Positions 34,900 to 45,987 of a stretch of DNA of 64,000 nucleotides are shown here, piece after piece. The translations under genes were made by a program, and so were the position numbers. Location: NCBI RefSeq assembly GCF_029968095.1, contig NZ_JASCIR010000023.1, positions 38,905-102,904 on the forward strand, read 5' to 3'. This DNA comes from Streptomyces solicavernae. GTDB taxonomy: Bacteria; Actinomycetota; Actinomycetes; Streptomycetales; Streptomycetaceae. Numbering within the stretch: position 1 is the stretch's first letter; every line of letters starts with the position of its first letter. The notes under the pieces are model-generated. The model was not told the DNA's origin and searched no databases. It was given only the letters and a program-made list of their open reading frames with translations.

Positions 34900-37800
34900 T
34901 CAGCCCAGCCACGCCTTCTTGAGGCGAGCCTCGAAGACCGCGTGCGCGGCACGCATCTCGCCTTCACGGTCGGCCTTGTGGAAGGGGGCGACGTAAGGCT
35001 CGGGCGGCTCGGCGCGCTCCTTCTTCTCGTAGGCGAGGAAGTCCTCGTAGTGCTGTTTGGTCTGGCCGTGGCCGTACGTGTTGTGGTTGCGGGCGATCTT
35101 GCGGCCGTTGACGTCGAACCAGGTCTCGGATTCGTAGTCGGCGAGGATCGCGTAACGGGCCTTGTAGACAGCGACCAGCTCGTCGGCACTCATCCCGAGC
35201 CACACCGCCACCAACGCATCGATCTCGACGAGCGCGGCCCGGCGCTCGCGCTCCGTACGCAACGGAGTGCCGTGATCCCAGGCCGACTTGAGGTGCCCGG
35301 CGAGCGGCGCAAGGTCCGGCCACTCGACCGCCCAGTCCTCGTAGCCCGGCCACGTCATGTCGTACAGCTCCGCCCAGAGAGGGGCGTAGGCCTCCGTGAG
35401 GCAGTTTAGGCGGAGGGTGCGCAGGAGGAGGGGGGCGGCGAGGGGGTGGGCGGGGTCGGCGTAGGGCATTTTGCGGGCTTCGGCGACGCGGAGGTCCGAG
35501 CGCCCTGTGATGCGCAGCAAGTAGTCGATCGGCAGGGACGCCCACAGGCCGACGTTGAGTGCAGTGGCCCGGTTGTCGTCCAGGGCCGCCGAGTTCACGG
35601 CGTCTACGTGCGCCGGTCCCGGCGGGATCAGCGCGGCGAACAGGCTCCGCTCCGAATCGAACGGGATCATGCGACGCCAAGCCAACCGGTAGAACTCGGT
35701 GTACGGCCTGAACCACCACAGCCGTGTCCGCAACAGCTCCCGCTGCTCATCCTCGGAGAGCTCCAACTCCTCATCCTTCAGGACCTGTTCACGCTGCTCC
35801 CACTCATCAGGGCTCGGCTCCCACTCGGCCTTCAGGCGGGAACGGTCCAGCCAGCGGTCCTGCACTCCCCGGAACCGTTCGGGCCCGCAGTCGCGGACGT
35901 AATTGGTGACCGGCACGGCGTCGACGGGCAGGGCGGTGAGGTCCCAGCTCGACCAGTCACGGTTGGTGCGGCAGGGGATGTTGGGCTGCTTGTTGAACGG
36001 CAGGGCCACGCCCAGGTGCGGCCCTTGGAGAATGACGTCGCCGAGCGACTTGACTGATTGTGTGTCCCAGCGGTAGAGCCCCAGCTTCTTCGTCGCCAGG
36101 TTCTCGAACATGCCGATGGTGATCCGGGGCTCATGCCCCCCAAGCCGGTCCCCCACCCCCGCCAGTGCCTCGACGGCCCCCTGCTCCTGCGTGGTCACCG
36201 GGTACAGCAACGCCGCCTGCCCCTCCGGGACCTCCGTGTTGCCGGACAGCCGGTGCCACTGCCCCAGCAGATTCCCGTCCACCTCGACGAGCCGCGCCTG
36301 GTGCGGCCGTACATCCCACTTGCCGTCGGACTTGATGCCGGGCAGCTCCCCCTTTCCGTCGTGGTCGAAGGAGTCCCGCAGGGTCGACGGGTCGAACAGC
36401 CAGCTCAGGTGGGTGAATCGGGGCTCCTGGGCCTCGCCGTAGATCTGCACTCCGAACTCGGTGTTGGCGTGGATCTCGCCGAAGACGCCCCGGCGGTTGG
36501 AGAAGTGGCCGTGCGTCCGCAGGTGCCGGTACGCAGCACCACGCAGCCTGCCTTCCTTCACGCCGCTGAAGTGGGTGTCCGGGTGGACCAGTCCGGCCAC
36601 ACCACCCCCACCGAAATGCCGCCACACCTGGCACATGAACCCCCGGTACAGATCCGGCCGCGTCCCCGCGATCAGCGGATACGTGGTCCGGTCGCTGAGG
36701 AACCCCGACGTGCCGACGATCGTGGCGAGTTCCCCGAGGTACGCCTGGCGCCGGGCCGGCACGTCCAGAGCCGCGTCCTTCTGCTCCCGCCACCGCTCCG
36801 CCGCAGGCTTGTCCGCCAGCTTGAACCACGGGTCGAACTCGGCCAGGACGAGCCCCTCGTCCCAGTCCGGCCGCACCCAGGGCGGATTCCCCACCTGCAG
36901 ATCGAACCCACCGGACGCGCCCCGGAACACATGCGCGAAGTGCAGCTCCCAGTGGAAGAAGCCGTGCCCCTCCTCGGGCCTTATGTCCTTCTCCGTCGAC
37001 CCGGCGATGTCCTCGACCGTGTGCAGCCACGGGAACTTGGGCCGAACGGCGAAGCCGTGGTCCATGCCGAGGACGACGTGCAGGTCGCGCTCGTAGTCCT
37101 CCAGGACGGGCAGCGCCTCGTCGACGTCGAGGTCGTCCAGGCCCGCGAGGAACGACGTGTCCGGGTCGCGGTCGCCGAGCAGGGACTCCAGGAAGTCCAG
37201 CCAGTCGGTGAGGTCGTTCAGCGGGATGACGCCACGGGCGCGCCCCGTCGGCTCCTTCGCCCGGCCCCGGCCGCCCTTGCCCTGCCCCGGCCCCTCCGCC
37301 TGCTCCTGCTCCTCTCCGCCACCGGAGGCGGCCCCAGCGGCCCCTGAATCCGCACCGGAATCCGCACCGGAACCAGAATCGGAACCGGAATCGGCGGCCT
37401 CCTCGAACTCGCCCTGCTCTCCGCCGAGTCCGGCGAACAGCCCGTCCGCCTGCCACGCCTGGTCCCCGGGCGCGGGCCCGGTCGGCTCCGGCGCCGCGGG
37501 GACGGACGGAGCCGCCGTACGGGAAGCGACGGCCCGCGCCACATCCGCCTCGGTGACGACGCCGCCGCCTCCCGCGTAGTCCACGCTCGTGCCGTCCAGT
37601 TCGGCAACCTTGTCCAGGGGCCAGAACCACAGCGCGCACCAGGCGTCCATGACGGTCTTCAGGCGCCAGTACGGGGTGCCGAGTCCGGTGAGGTCGTCGA
37701 GGATCTTCCTCTTGTCCGTCGCCTCGGGGGCCGCCTTCAGCCAGTCCGCACCCCAGACGTCGATGTGCCGGGACACCTTGCGCTCGGAGAGTTCCAGGCG

Positions 37801-40533
37801 TTTGGCGACCAGGTTCCACAGGAACTCGGCCCGGCGGGCCAGCCGTTGCAGACGCCACAGCTCGCTCTTCCCGGCCCGGTTGACCCACTGCGCGTACCGG
37901 GCGCGGTGCTCCTTGCCGGTCTCCGGGCGCCAGGTCACCTCGCCGGTGTGCCGGTCGGTGACCTTCTTCTTCCCCTGCTCCTTGAACGGGTTCGGGCCCT
38001 TGGGTGCCTTCTGGATGCCGCGACGCCACGCCTTCATCGCCTTGGCCTCGGCCGCGGCGAGCTTCTTCGCCTCGCTCTCGCCCGCGACCGCTCCCCATCC
38101 GAGGGCGGGGAGGAGAAACTGGTGAACCGCCCCTTCGGGCAACTCGCCGTCACGGAGGGGGAGTTCACGCGGAGCCTGCGGAGCCTTCTTCGCCAGCCAG
38201 CCGCCCTCCTCCAGGGCGTCGCCCGCGTACACCTTGCGCCCCGCCCCGATCAGCGAGTTGCCGCGCCGCAGGTGCAGTCCGAACCAGGGAGCGCGCATGC
38301 CGGTGTGCATGGAGTTGAGCCAGAGCGAGACCTCGGCCAGCTCGACCGCGGTGGCGTTGAGGTCGACTCCGTACGCGTTGTGCAGGGCGATGTGCGCCTT
38401 GGCCTTCTGGAGTTCGAGCCGGCGCCGCTCCGGGTCGATCCGGCGGCCCAGCTCCCTTTCCCTGCGGCGCAGATACTCGGCGGCCACCTGGTCGACGGCC
38501 TCGTTCAGGAACGCCCCGGAGCCGAGCGCCGGCTCGCAGATCTTCCACTCCAGAAGCTCACGGGCCAGTGTCGTCCCGCCGTTCTGGTCGAGGCGGTGGC
38601 GCAGGGCCAGTTCGACGGTGACCTCGGTGAGGGACTTGGGCGTGTAGTAGGAGGCGGAGGTCTGCCGGTCGCGGCCCGCGAGGCGGTACACGAACGTACC
38701 CTCGGGGTGGACGACGCGCTGGGGCTTGCCGGTCTCCTCGTGCGGGCGCACGACGAAGGCCTCGTCCGGGCAGTCCTTGATCCTCCCACCCGGGATCAGC
38801 CAGCTGCCGCCCGACGGATCGCCGCCCTTGGCGACCTCGTACAGGTCCTCCTCGGCGATGAAGCCCGTGTAGGACATCAACCCCTCGTAGACCGCGCCGA
38901 GTTGGTTGATGCCGAGCTGCGCGTACGAGATGAAGCCGCCGCGCTCGCGCCCCTTGCCGCGGGTGAGCATCAGGCGGCGGAGCACCTTGTGCAGGGTGGC
39001 GTTGCGCAGCCGGGTGTCGAGGTACGGCTTCGAGTCCGGGTCACAGGCGTCGTACGCCGGGTTCTCGATCCGGTCGTCGGAGATGAGCTGGACGGCGTCC
39101 GTGGCGAAGAGCTCGGAGCGCAGCGGCTCGAACCGCAGCCCCGCGCCCTCGCTGCGCTCGGCGGCCCTGCGGGCCCGGTCGGCCTCGCGGAGCCGGTCGT
39201 CGTGCTCGGCGCGGGTGATGGCGCTCGCGGCGAGCAGGTCGGCGGCGTCGCGCTCGGCTTCGGCGGCGGCCCGGCGGGCCTCCTCGGCGCGGACGTCCTC
39301 GGGTTCGGTGCCGTACTCGCGGTGCCCCTTCTCGACCTTGCGGAAGAGCAGGTCCAGGGACTCGTACAGGTGGTACCCGCTCCGGGAGCGCTCCGAGACC
39401 AGGTCGCGTACGACGAGGTCGCCCAGGCGCTGCAGGCCGTAGCCCCGCTCGTACTCGGGATGGCCGGCGGGCAGGATGCCGAGCGCGGGCTGGGCCTCCG
39501 CGTACAGGAGGAACAGGATGCGGTAGAGGTAGCGCAGCGACTCGCGAGTCAGCTGCTTGGCCAGGCGGGCCGGGTCGTCCAGGTCGCGCGGCCGTACGCC
39601 CTGGGTGCGCAGCCGGGCCAGGACCTCGTCGGCGATCCACTCGACGGACAGGCGCAGCCCCTCGCGCAGCTCGGTGGAGACGCCGACGGCGTGCTTGCCG
39701 GACTTGTCGACGAAGCCCGCCAGTGGTGCCGTACCGCCGTCCGCCGGAACGCGCAGCGAGTCCGCGCCGAACAGCGCGGCGACCGTGTCGAGTTCGCCGC
39801 CGTTGCGGGGGTCGCGGCGCGTCAGGGCGGCGTCCAGGCACACCGCGAGGTAGCGGCCCTCGTGCCAGGCCATGCGGTCGGCGAGGATCAGGACGCCGCC
39901 GACGAGGAGCAGGACGTAGCGGGGCGGCTCGTCGCACTCGAAGAGGAAGTCGCAGAGGGCCTTGGCGTCGGTGAGGCGCGCGGACGCCTCCAGGTCGACC
40001 GGGTGCAGCAGACGCCCGGCCCCGTCCGGGTCGAGGGCGGCGTCCGGCTTCGCGGTCCAGCCGCAGGAGACCGCGTACAACCCCGGCTCCGCGTGCGCGA
40101 GTTGCACCGTGTACTCGTGTCCGGACCGGTGGACGGTGACCTGCTGCTCGTGCGCCTCGGAGTAGCCGAGGGCGCGGAGGGTGGCGAGGTGCAGCCCGGC
40201 CACCCGCTTCGGCCAGTCCGCGGGGACCGGGGCGTCCGGCTCGGCGAGGGCGGCGGCATCGCGCTCGAAGTCGGCGCGGGCGGCGAAGTAGGGGCCGTGC
40301 AGCGCGCGCAGGCCCTCGCGCGGGGTGCGGGCGCGCGGCGGCACGGTGGTCTGCGGGTCGCCCTGGCGTCCGGCGTCCGCCACCGCCCTGTTGTGACGGC
40401 GGCGTTCCTCCTCCTCGGTGGCGGCCCAGCGGGCGAGGAGACCCTCCTTGGCCTTGAGATCCTTCGGCAGGACCTCGGCCAGATAGTGGCCCGAGAGATA
40501 GTCGCCCTGGTTGACGAGCGATTCGTACGTCAC
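34900..40533 (-). CDS. Giant class I N6-adenine DNA methyltransferase (Eco57I/PglX/DrmMI-like)
   Basis: The 1877-residue protein has a long helical N-terminus, then methylase motif I EPALGSGAFLNE at ~668 and motif X-like SASYYTPKSLTEVTVE just before it. GVDLNATAVELAEVSLWLN follows, and the catalytic NPPW in LQVGNPPWVRPDWD is at ~1214. The ~540 residues between motifs I and IV are far longer than usual and hold an acidic, Gly/Ser-Asp repeat linker. A C-terminal target-recognition-like region follows. GTG 40533 lies 1 nt after the helicase stop, so translation is coupled. It probably marks host DNA for the locus and may itself sense phage DNA. Confidence 0.88.
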   Translation of the reverse strand: MTYESLVNQGDYLSGHYLAEVLPKDLKAKEGLLARWAATEEEERRRHNRAVADAGRQGDPQTTVPPRARTPREGLRALHGPYFAARADFERDAAALAEPDAPVPADWPKRVAGLHLATLRALGYSEAHEQQVTVHRSGHEYTVQLAHAEPGLYAVSCGWTAKPDAALDPDGAGRLLHPVDLEASARLTDAKALCDFLFECDEPPRYVLLLVGGVLILADRMAWHEGRYLAVCLDAALTRRDPRNGGELDTVAALFGADSLRVPADGGTAPLAGFVDKSGKHAVGVSTELREGLRLSVEWIADEVLARLRTQGVRPRDLDDPARLAKQLTRESLRYLYRILFLLYAEAQPALGILPAGHPEYERGYGLQRLGDLVVRDLVSERSRSGYHLYESLDLLFRKVEKGHREYGTEPEDVRAEEARRAAAEAERDAADLLAASAITRAEHDDRLREADRARRAAERSEGAGLRFEPLRSELFATDAVQLISDDRIENPAYDACDPDSKPYLDTRLRNATLHKVLRRLMLTRGKGRERGGFISYAQLGINQLGAVYEGLMSYTGFIAEEDLYEVAKGGDPSGGSWLIPGGRIKDCPDEAFVVRPHEETGKPQRVVHPEGTFVYRLAGRDRQTSASYYTPKSLTEVTVELALRHRLDQNGGTTLARELLEWKICEPALGSGAFLNEAVDQVAAEYLRRRERELGRRIDPERRRLELQKAKAHIALHNAYGVDLNATAVELAEVSLWLNSMHTGMRAPWFGLHLRRGNSLIGAGRKVYAGDALEEGGWLAKKAPQAPRELPLRDGELPEGAVHQFLLPALGWGAVAGESEAKKLAAAEAKAMKAWRRGIQKAPKGPNPFKEQGKKKVTDRHTGEVTWRPETGKEHRARYAQWVNRAGKSELWRLQRLARRAEFLWNLVAKRLELSERKVSRHIDVWGADWLKAAPEATDKRKILDDLTGLGTPYWRLKTVMDAWCALWFWPLDKVAELDGTSVDYAGGGGVVTEADVARAVASRTAAPSVPAAPEPTGPAPGDQAWQADGLFAGLGGEQGEFEEAADSGSDSGSGADSGADSGAAGAASGGGEEQEQAEGPGQGKGGRGRAKEPTGRARGVIPLNDLTDWLDFLESLLGDRDPDTSFLAGLDDLDVDEALPVLEDYERDLHVVLGMDHGFAVRPKFPWLHTVEDIAGSTEKDIRPEEGHGFFHWELHFAHVFRGASGGFDLQVGNPPWVRPDWDEGLVLAEFDPWFKLADKPAAERWREQKDAALDVPARRQAYLGELATIVGTSGFLSDRTTYPLIAGTRPDLYRGFMCQVWRHFGGGGVAGLVHPDTHFSGVKEGRLRGAAYRHLRTHGHFSNRRGVFGEIHANTEFGVQIYGEAQEPRFTHLSWLFDPSTLRDSFDHDGKGELPGIKSDGKWDVRPHQARLVEVDGNLLGQWHRLSGNTEVPEGQAALLYPVTTQEQGAVEALAGVGDRLGGHEPRITIGMFENLATKKLGLYRWDTQSVKSLGDVILQGPHLGVALPFNKQPNIPCRTNRDWSSWDLTALPVDAVPVTNYVRDCGPERFRGVQDRWLDRSRLKAEWEPSPDEWEQREQVLKDEELELSEDEQRELLRTRLWWFRPYTEFYRLAWRRMIPFDSERSLFAALIPPGPAHVDAVNSAALDDNRATALNVGLWASLPIDYLLRITGRSDLRVAEARKMPYADPAHPLAAPLLLRTLRLNCLTEAYAPLWAELYDMTWPGYEDWAVEWPDLAPLAGHLKSAWDHGTPLRTERERRAALVEIDALVAVWLGMSADELVAVYKARYAILADYESETWFDVNGRKIARNHNTYGHGQTKQHYEDFLAYEKKERAEPPEPYVAPFHKADREGEMRAAHAVFEARLKKAWLG

Positions 40534-40534
40534 G

Positions 40535-43500
40535 TCACATCTCCGCCGGGTCGTCGTGATCGGTGCCTTCGGTGGCAGCGTTGCCTTCGGTGGCGGCGTT
40601 GCCTTCGGTGCCTTCGGTGGCGGCGGCGCCTTCGGGGGCGGGGTTGCCTTCGGGGGCGGGGTTGCCTTCGGTGGCGGCGGGCCGGTCGAGGACGGCGAGC
40701 ACCCGCAGCAGCGGCAGGCCGGAGGTCGTCAACTGGTCGAGGAGATCGGTGAGTTCGTCCGCGGTGTCCTCGATCTGCCGTTCGCGGCGGCCGGTCGCAG
40801 CCGACTCGCCGAGCCGCGGGAGCGTGTCCTGACGCCAGCGTTCGACCCGCCTGCGGTACGCGGCGAGCGGTTCGCTGATCTCGTCCTCCCACTCGCCCCT
40901 GGACTTCTCCAGGTGGTCGCGGGCCGCATCGACGGCGGCGGGCACCAGCGCCTGGAGTCCGTCGAGGTCCCGGGGGCCGCCGGTGCGGGCGAGGCGCGGC
41001 CCGACCCGGGCCCGGTCGAGCGCCTCGGCCATCGGGCCGACCCGCGGAGTGCCGGGCAGTCCGGTGACGGCCATCCAGCGGACCACGGTGGGCCGGCCGA
41101 GCGCGTTGGAGTAGATCCCCTGGACGAGGAAGACCGGCTCGTCGACGTGGGGGGAGCTGATGACCGGCGCCTCCTGCCGGCCGAACCGGACCAGCGCCTT
41201 GTCGGTGAGCCACTCCACCACGGGATGGATGTCGGTGAGGTAGGAGACGTCCGGCCACATGGTGTTCGTGGACTCGCGGGCCTCGGTGAGCTTGCGCAGC
41301 GCGAGCGCGCGGTCGAAGGTCACCAGCATCCTTTCGGCCACGCCCTTCTCCTTCAGGTAGGCGGGCGGCAGGGCCTTGAGCCGGTGCAGCAGGTCGGGCG
41401 CCTTGGCCGGGGACAGGCCGAGGAGCAGCCGGCCGTCGGAGTCCGTCTCCCGGGTCAGTCCGACGGCCGACGCGGCCTGGTCCTCGTACAGCTCGGCGAG
41501 CGCGGTGTCGACGAAGGCAGCGGTGGCCGCGGCGGGATCCTGCGCCGCCGCGCCGTCGCCGGTGAACAGCGAGACCGTCTCGGCACGCGGCGGCAGCTCC
41601 TGCTCCGTGATGGTGTCGACCTGGCCGAACAGGTCGGCGAGGATCTCACCGCCCTCGTCGCCGTCCGCGGCGGGCGCCGACGCCAGGAAGTCCTCGACCG
41701 TGCCGCCCTCCACCAGTTCGCGGATCAGCCTGCGCTCCTCCTCGTCGGCGCGGTAGTAGCCGGTCTCCGCCTCGGCCGTGCCGTTCAGCTTGTGCGCCTC
41801 CTCCTCGCGCTGGAGGAGCTTCTCCGCGACCGTGCGGTCATCCTTCGCGCCGGGGTGCACGGAGGTCAGGATCATGGCCCGGAACTGCGGCTCGTGCTGC
41901 TGCCCGTACCGGTCGATGCGCCCGTTGCGCTGCTCGATGCGGATCAGTGACCACGGGATGTCGAAGTGGATCAGGTGGTGGCACTGCCGGTGCAGGTTGA
42001 CGCCTTCGGAGGCGACATCGCCGGTGAACAGCAGGCGCACCGCGTTGTCGGCGAGCCCGAACTCCTCCAGCACCTTCTGCTGTTCGTCGTCGCTCAGGCC
42101 GCCGTGCATGACGCGTACGGCCTTGGCGGCGCCGTCGTCGGCCACGGGGAAGCCGAGCCGGGCCGGCACGACTTCGGCGAGCCACTTCAGCGTACGGACG
42201 CGCTCGGAGAAGACCACGACCCGCGTGGCCGACCGCGGGCCCACCCCGATGTCCTGCAACTGCTCGACGAGCGCGTCGAGTTTCGCCGTGTCCCCCGGTG
42301 CGGTGCCGTCGCCCATGGCGTCGGTGAGCTCCCGCAGGCGGTCGAGCGCCGCCCGCTCGGGGCCGATGGCCGGGTCGGGCACCTGCCCTGCCGCGCGCGC
42401 CTCGCGCTCCCTCTTGTCGAGCGCCTTCACCCGGTTTCCGACCGTTTCGGCCAGGGCCCTGTGGGAGGAGAGGAAGGACTTGAGCAGGTTGAAGGCGAAG
42501 AGCCGGTCGCTGCCGGCCATCGCCCTCTGCCGGTCGGCGGTGCCGAACTCCGTGCTGCCGGACGGAGCGCCCAGCCAGTGCTCGGTCAACTCGGCGAAGA
42601 TCCGCTCCTCGGCCGGGTTGGCGGGGCAGTGCAGCGAGCGGGTGGGGCCTCGGTCGGCCCATTCGGTGCCCATCTCGTTGCGTACTTCGGGACTGATCTT
42701 CGTACGCCGGAGGTAGAGGTGGCCGAGGTCGCGCACCGGGTCGTACTGCTCCGGGTCGGAGATCGCAGCGGGGTCGAGCAGCGAGACCAGGTCGGCGAAC
42801 GACCGCTTGTCCCCGTTGTGCGGGGTCGCACTGGCGAGGAGCAGAGCATCGGTGCGCGGGGCGAGGATCTCGGCGAGGGCCCGGCGCTGGCTGCCGGGGT
42901 TGATCAGGTTGTGCGACTCGTCGATGACCACCGCGTCCCAGCGGATCCGCTCCAGGTGGTGCCGGTACTGCCCGATGTTCTTCAGCGTGTCCACGGAGAT
43001 GATGACGCGCTTGTAGTGCGTGAACGGATTGCGGCCGGCCGGGATCTCCCGCCGGATGCGCTGGATCCCGAGCGAGTCGAGCCGTACGAGCGGAAGGGCG
43101 AAGCGCGTCCACAGCTCGTGCTGGAACTGTTCGAGCACGCTCTGCGGCGTCACCACGAGAATCCGCTCGCCCCGGCCGCGCCGGATCAGCTCGGCCAGGG
43201 TGAGCCCGATCTCCAGCGTCTTGCCCAGACCCACGACATCGGCGATGAGAATGCGCGGGCGCAGGTTCTCCTTCGCCAGCGCGAGCTCGGCCGGCCGCTG
43301 CTGGTAGGCGAGCGGGTCGAGCAGAAAGCGGTCCGCGAGCGCCAGGCCCCGCTCCGACTGCGGCAGCGGGGTCTTGCGCAGCACGGCTTCCAGGAACAGC
43401 CGCCCCCGGCGGAAGTAGGAGGAGGTGTCCGGGACCAGCCGGGTCTGCGCGGGATCGACGAGCTCAACGTCGTCGAGGCCGGAGAAGAAGACCGCCTCTT

Positions 43501-43645
43501 CGTCGCGGACGAACTCCGAGACGCCGACCGCTTCGATCCGCGCGCCGTCCTTCCCCGGCGGGGTGGCGTTCTTGACCAGCCACTCCTCATCGCGTACGAG
43601 GATCTGGGCGCCCGGCGGGTATCGGTTCTCGCCCTGTTCTGCCAC
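40535..43645 (-). CDS. SNF2-type DEAD/DEAH helicase, DrmD-like
   Basis: I take GTG 43645 as start because GGAGGT lies 7 nt upstream; a longer frame to 43753 has no such site. The ~1036-residue protein begins PPGAQILVRDEEWLV, typical of DrmD-like and HepA-like helicases. Walker A is in ADVVGLGKTLEIGL at ~138, DESH in VVIDESHNLINPGS at ~240, and helicase motifs V-VI in HFDIPWSLIRIEQRNGRIDR at ~575. The last ~35 residues are Glu-Gly-Asn repeats. It is paired with the adenine methyltransferase as in class 1 DISARM. Confidence 0.87.
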   Translation of the reverse strand: MAEQGENRYPPGAQILVRDEEWLVKNATPPGKDGARIEAVGVSEFVRDEEAVFFSGLDDVELVDPAQTRLVPDTSSYFRRGRLFLEAVLRKTPLPQSERGLALADRFLLDPLAYQQRPAELALAKENLRPRILIADVVGLGKTLEIGLTLAELIRRGRGERILVVTPQSVLEQFQHELWTRFALPLVRLDSLGIQRIRREIPAGRNPFTHYKRVIISVDTLKNIGQYRHHLERIRWDAVVIDESHNLINPGSQRRALAEILAPRTDALLLASATPHNGDKRSFADLVSLLDPAAISDPEQYDPVRDLGHLYLRRTKISPEVRNEMGTEWADRGPTRSLHCPANPAEERIFAELTEHWLGAPSGSTEFGTADRQRAMAGSDRLFAFNLLKSFLSSHRALAETVGNRVKALDKREREARAAGQVPDPAIGPERAALDRLRELTDAMGDGTAPGDTAKLDALVEQLQDIGVGPRSATRVVVFSERVRTLKWLAEVVPARLGFPVADDGAAKAVRVMHGGLSDDEQQKVLEEFGLADNAVRLLFTGDVASEGVNLHRQCHHLIHFDIPWSLIRIEQRNGRIDRYGQQHEPQFRAMILTSVHPGAKDDRTVAEKLLQREEEAHKLNGTAEAETGYYRADEEERRLIRELVEGGTVEDFLASAPAADGDEGGEILADLFGQVDTITEQELPPRAETVSLFTGDGAAAQDPAAATAAFVDTALAELYEDQAASAVGLTRETDSDGRLLLGLSPAKAPDLLHRLKALPPAYLKEKGVAERMLVTFDRALALRKLTEARESTNTMWPDVSYLTDIHPVVEWLTDKALVRFGRQEAPVISSPHVDEPVFLVQGIYSNALGRPTVVRWMAVTGLPGTPRVGPMAEALDRARVGPRLARTGGPRDLDGLQALVPAAVDAARDHLEKSRGEWEDEISEPLAAYRRRVERWRQDTLPRLGESAATGRRERQIEDTADELTDLLDQLTTSGLPLLRVLAVLDRPAATEGNPAPEGNPAPEGAAATEGTEGNAATEGNAATEGTDHDDPAEM
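40570..40680 (-). repeat. 15/18-bp tandem repeats at the SNF2 helicase C-terminus
   Basis: GGTGGCAGCGTTGCCTTC and GGGGGCGGGGTTGCC type units alternate and encode Glu-Gly-Asn-Ala/Pro-Ala runs up to ~10 residues before the stop. Confidence 0.85.
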
Positions 43646-43785
43646 CCGTCCTACCTCCGTCGTGAACGCCGGGAATGCCTGCGCTTGCCTACGAATGCCT
43701 GCCAACGCGGGGATCAAGTTTTCCACGCGGTCGATGGCGCCTGATCCCCGCACCTGATCCCCGCACCTGATACGCGCAACGTCGC

Positions 43786-45015
<1,230 letters not shown>

Positions 45016-45188
45016 GACTGCCCGGCCTCCCCCGCCTGTGCGTCTTCTCTCTGCCCGGACGGCCTCAGCGCTCTGCTCGGCCCCCACGGCGCAGTTCTGT
45101 GCAGCCTATGCGGTCGGCGACCCAGCACGACAGCTCCCGCCTCGCCGGCTGCCGGCGCCGACGAGTGGACTCGCCTGCAACCCGCCCC

Positions 45189-45540
45189 TCACAACGGCCA
45201 GGCCGTGAGCAAATCGCCGGGGCCGTAGGCGGCGTCGAGCCCCGGGCAGTCGACTCCGCTCCGCGAGACCGCCACGACCGGAACGGGTTCGTCGGTGAGA
45301 GCGGCCCGGTGTCGGTGGAGGGCTGCCAGGTCGTGCCGGTCGAAGGGGGACTGCTCCTGCCACTTGATGGAGCCGACGAATGTTCGCAAGCAGCTCCAGC
45401 GCTCGGCCGACACCAGCAGCGCCGAGACCGGATCACTCAGCGCCTCGCCGAGGAAGTCCCACAGCCCTGCGCCGCGCGGCCACTCCGCGCAGATCAGCGG
45501 CAGCCCGCCGGTGACCACCGGCCTCCACGCATGACACTAA
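45189..45540 (-). pseudogene. Remnant of a DUF234-type AAA ATPase (5' truncated, internal deletion)
   Basis: The frame reads VVTGGLPLICAEWPRG then DPVSALLVSAER, mid-protein motifs of archaeal-type ATPases with a DUF234 nuclease-like end. It jumps directly to FVGSIKWQEQSPFDRHDLAA, SRSGVD and GPGDLLTAW, which is the extreme C-terminus. The ATPase half and ~100 residues in between are missing. It is a decayed gene, not a small functional one. Confidence 0.7.
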
Positions 45541-45553
45541 CAATGATGTTAGT
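45536..45553. promoter_or_regulatory. Orphan palindromic operator ACTAACA-N4-TGTTAGT
   Basis: A perfect 7-bp inverted repeat with a 4-bp spacer, AT-rich in GC-rich surroundings. The shape suits a TetR- or MarR-family site, but no such regulator gene adjoins it. Confidence 0.5.
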
Positions 45554-45613
45554 AACGTAGATGTCAGTGGTGCGCCATGGCTCTCCCGGCTCCAAAGCCC
45601 CAGCCGGACGTGG

Positions 45614-45757
45614 TCACCGGGGCGGGCGGATCTCCCGCTTGAGGATCTTCCCGGTCTGTCCCTTGGGCAGGGTGATGACGTGGCCGTCGAAGCGCAAGGC
45701 GGGCCGGGCCGGATGGCGACGGGCCGTCTCCGACAGGTTCTGCGCGATGTTGGGCAT
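45614..45757 (-). pseudogene. Acyl-CoA ligase (AMP-binding) remnant: N- and C-terminus fused by in-frame deletion
   Basis: This 47-codon frame starts MPNIAQNLSETARRHPARPA, the typical first residues of FadD-like acyl-CoA synthetases. It continues after ~28 residues with LPKGQTGKILKREIR, which is the last motif of the same family with its catalytic Lys region. About 450 codons of the middle are gone. GGAGG precedes the ATG, so it could still be translated as a micropeptide. Confidence 0.75.
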
Positions 45758-45821
45758 GGGTCCTCCGTAAGTACTGCGGCTCGCCTACAGGTGATCTTCA
45801 AGTGACGAGGCGGAATGGGGC

Positions 45822-45987
45822 GTTCAGACGGTCCATGTGGAACGGCCGCCGAAGTAGGCGGAGACCACGCGGTGCGCTTCTCCTGGAAGGAGAGCTCGGG
45901 GTGGGCGTGCAGGTCCTCGTACAGCTCCCGCAAGCCGGGCAGCAGTGCGGGCAGGCCGGCGAGCAGCGGGTGTTCGGTCGACGTCAT
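45822..45987 (-). pseudogene. M20-type amidohydrolase N-terminal fragment joined to an unrelated or distant tail
   Basis: ATG 45987 opens LPGLRELYEDLHAHPELSFQ, the N-terminal signature of M20 amidohydrolases. The match stops at ~residue 40 and, in another frame, a tail RVVSAYFGGRSTWTV ends at 45822. The start overlaps the stop of the transporter fragment as ATGA, which shows a former operon. Confidence 0.65.

Noticed and set aside
40535..43753. SNF2 helicase start at 43753
   Set aside because: GTG 43645 has a perfect RBS and the family N-terminus starts right after it; the extra 36 residues do not resemble the family.
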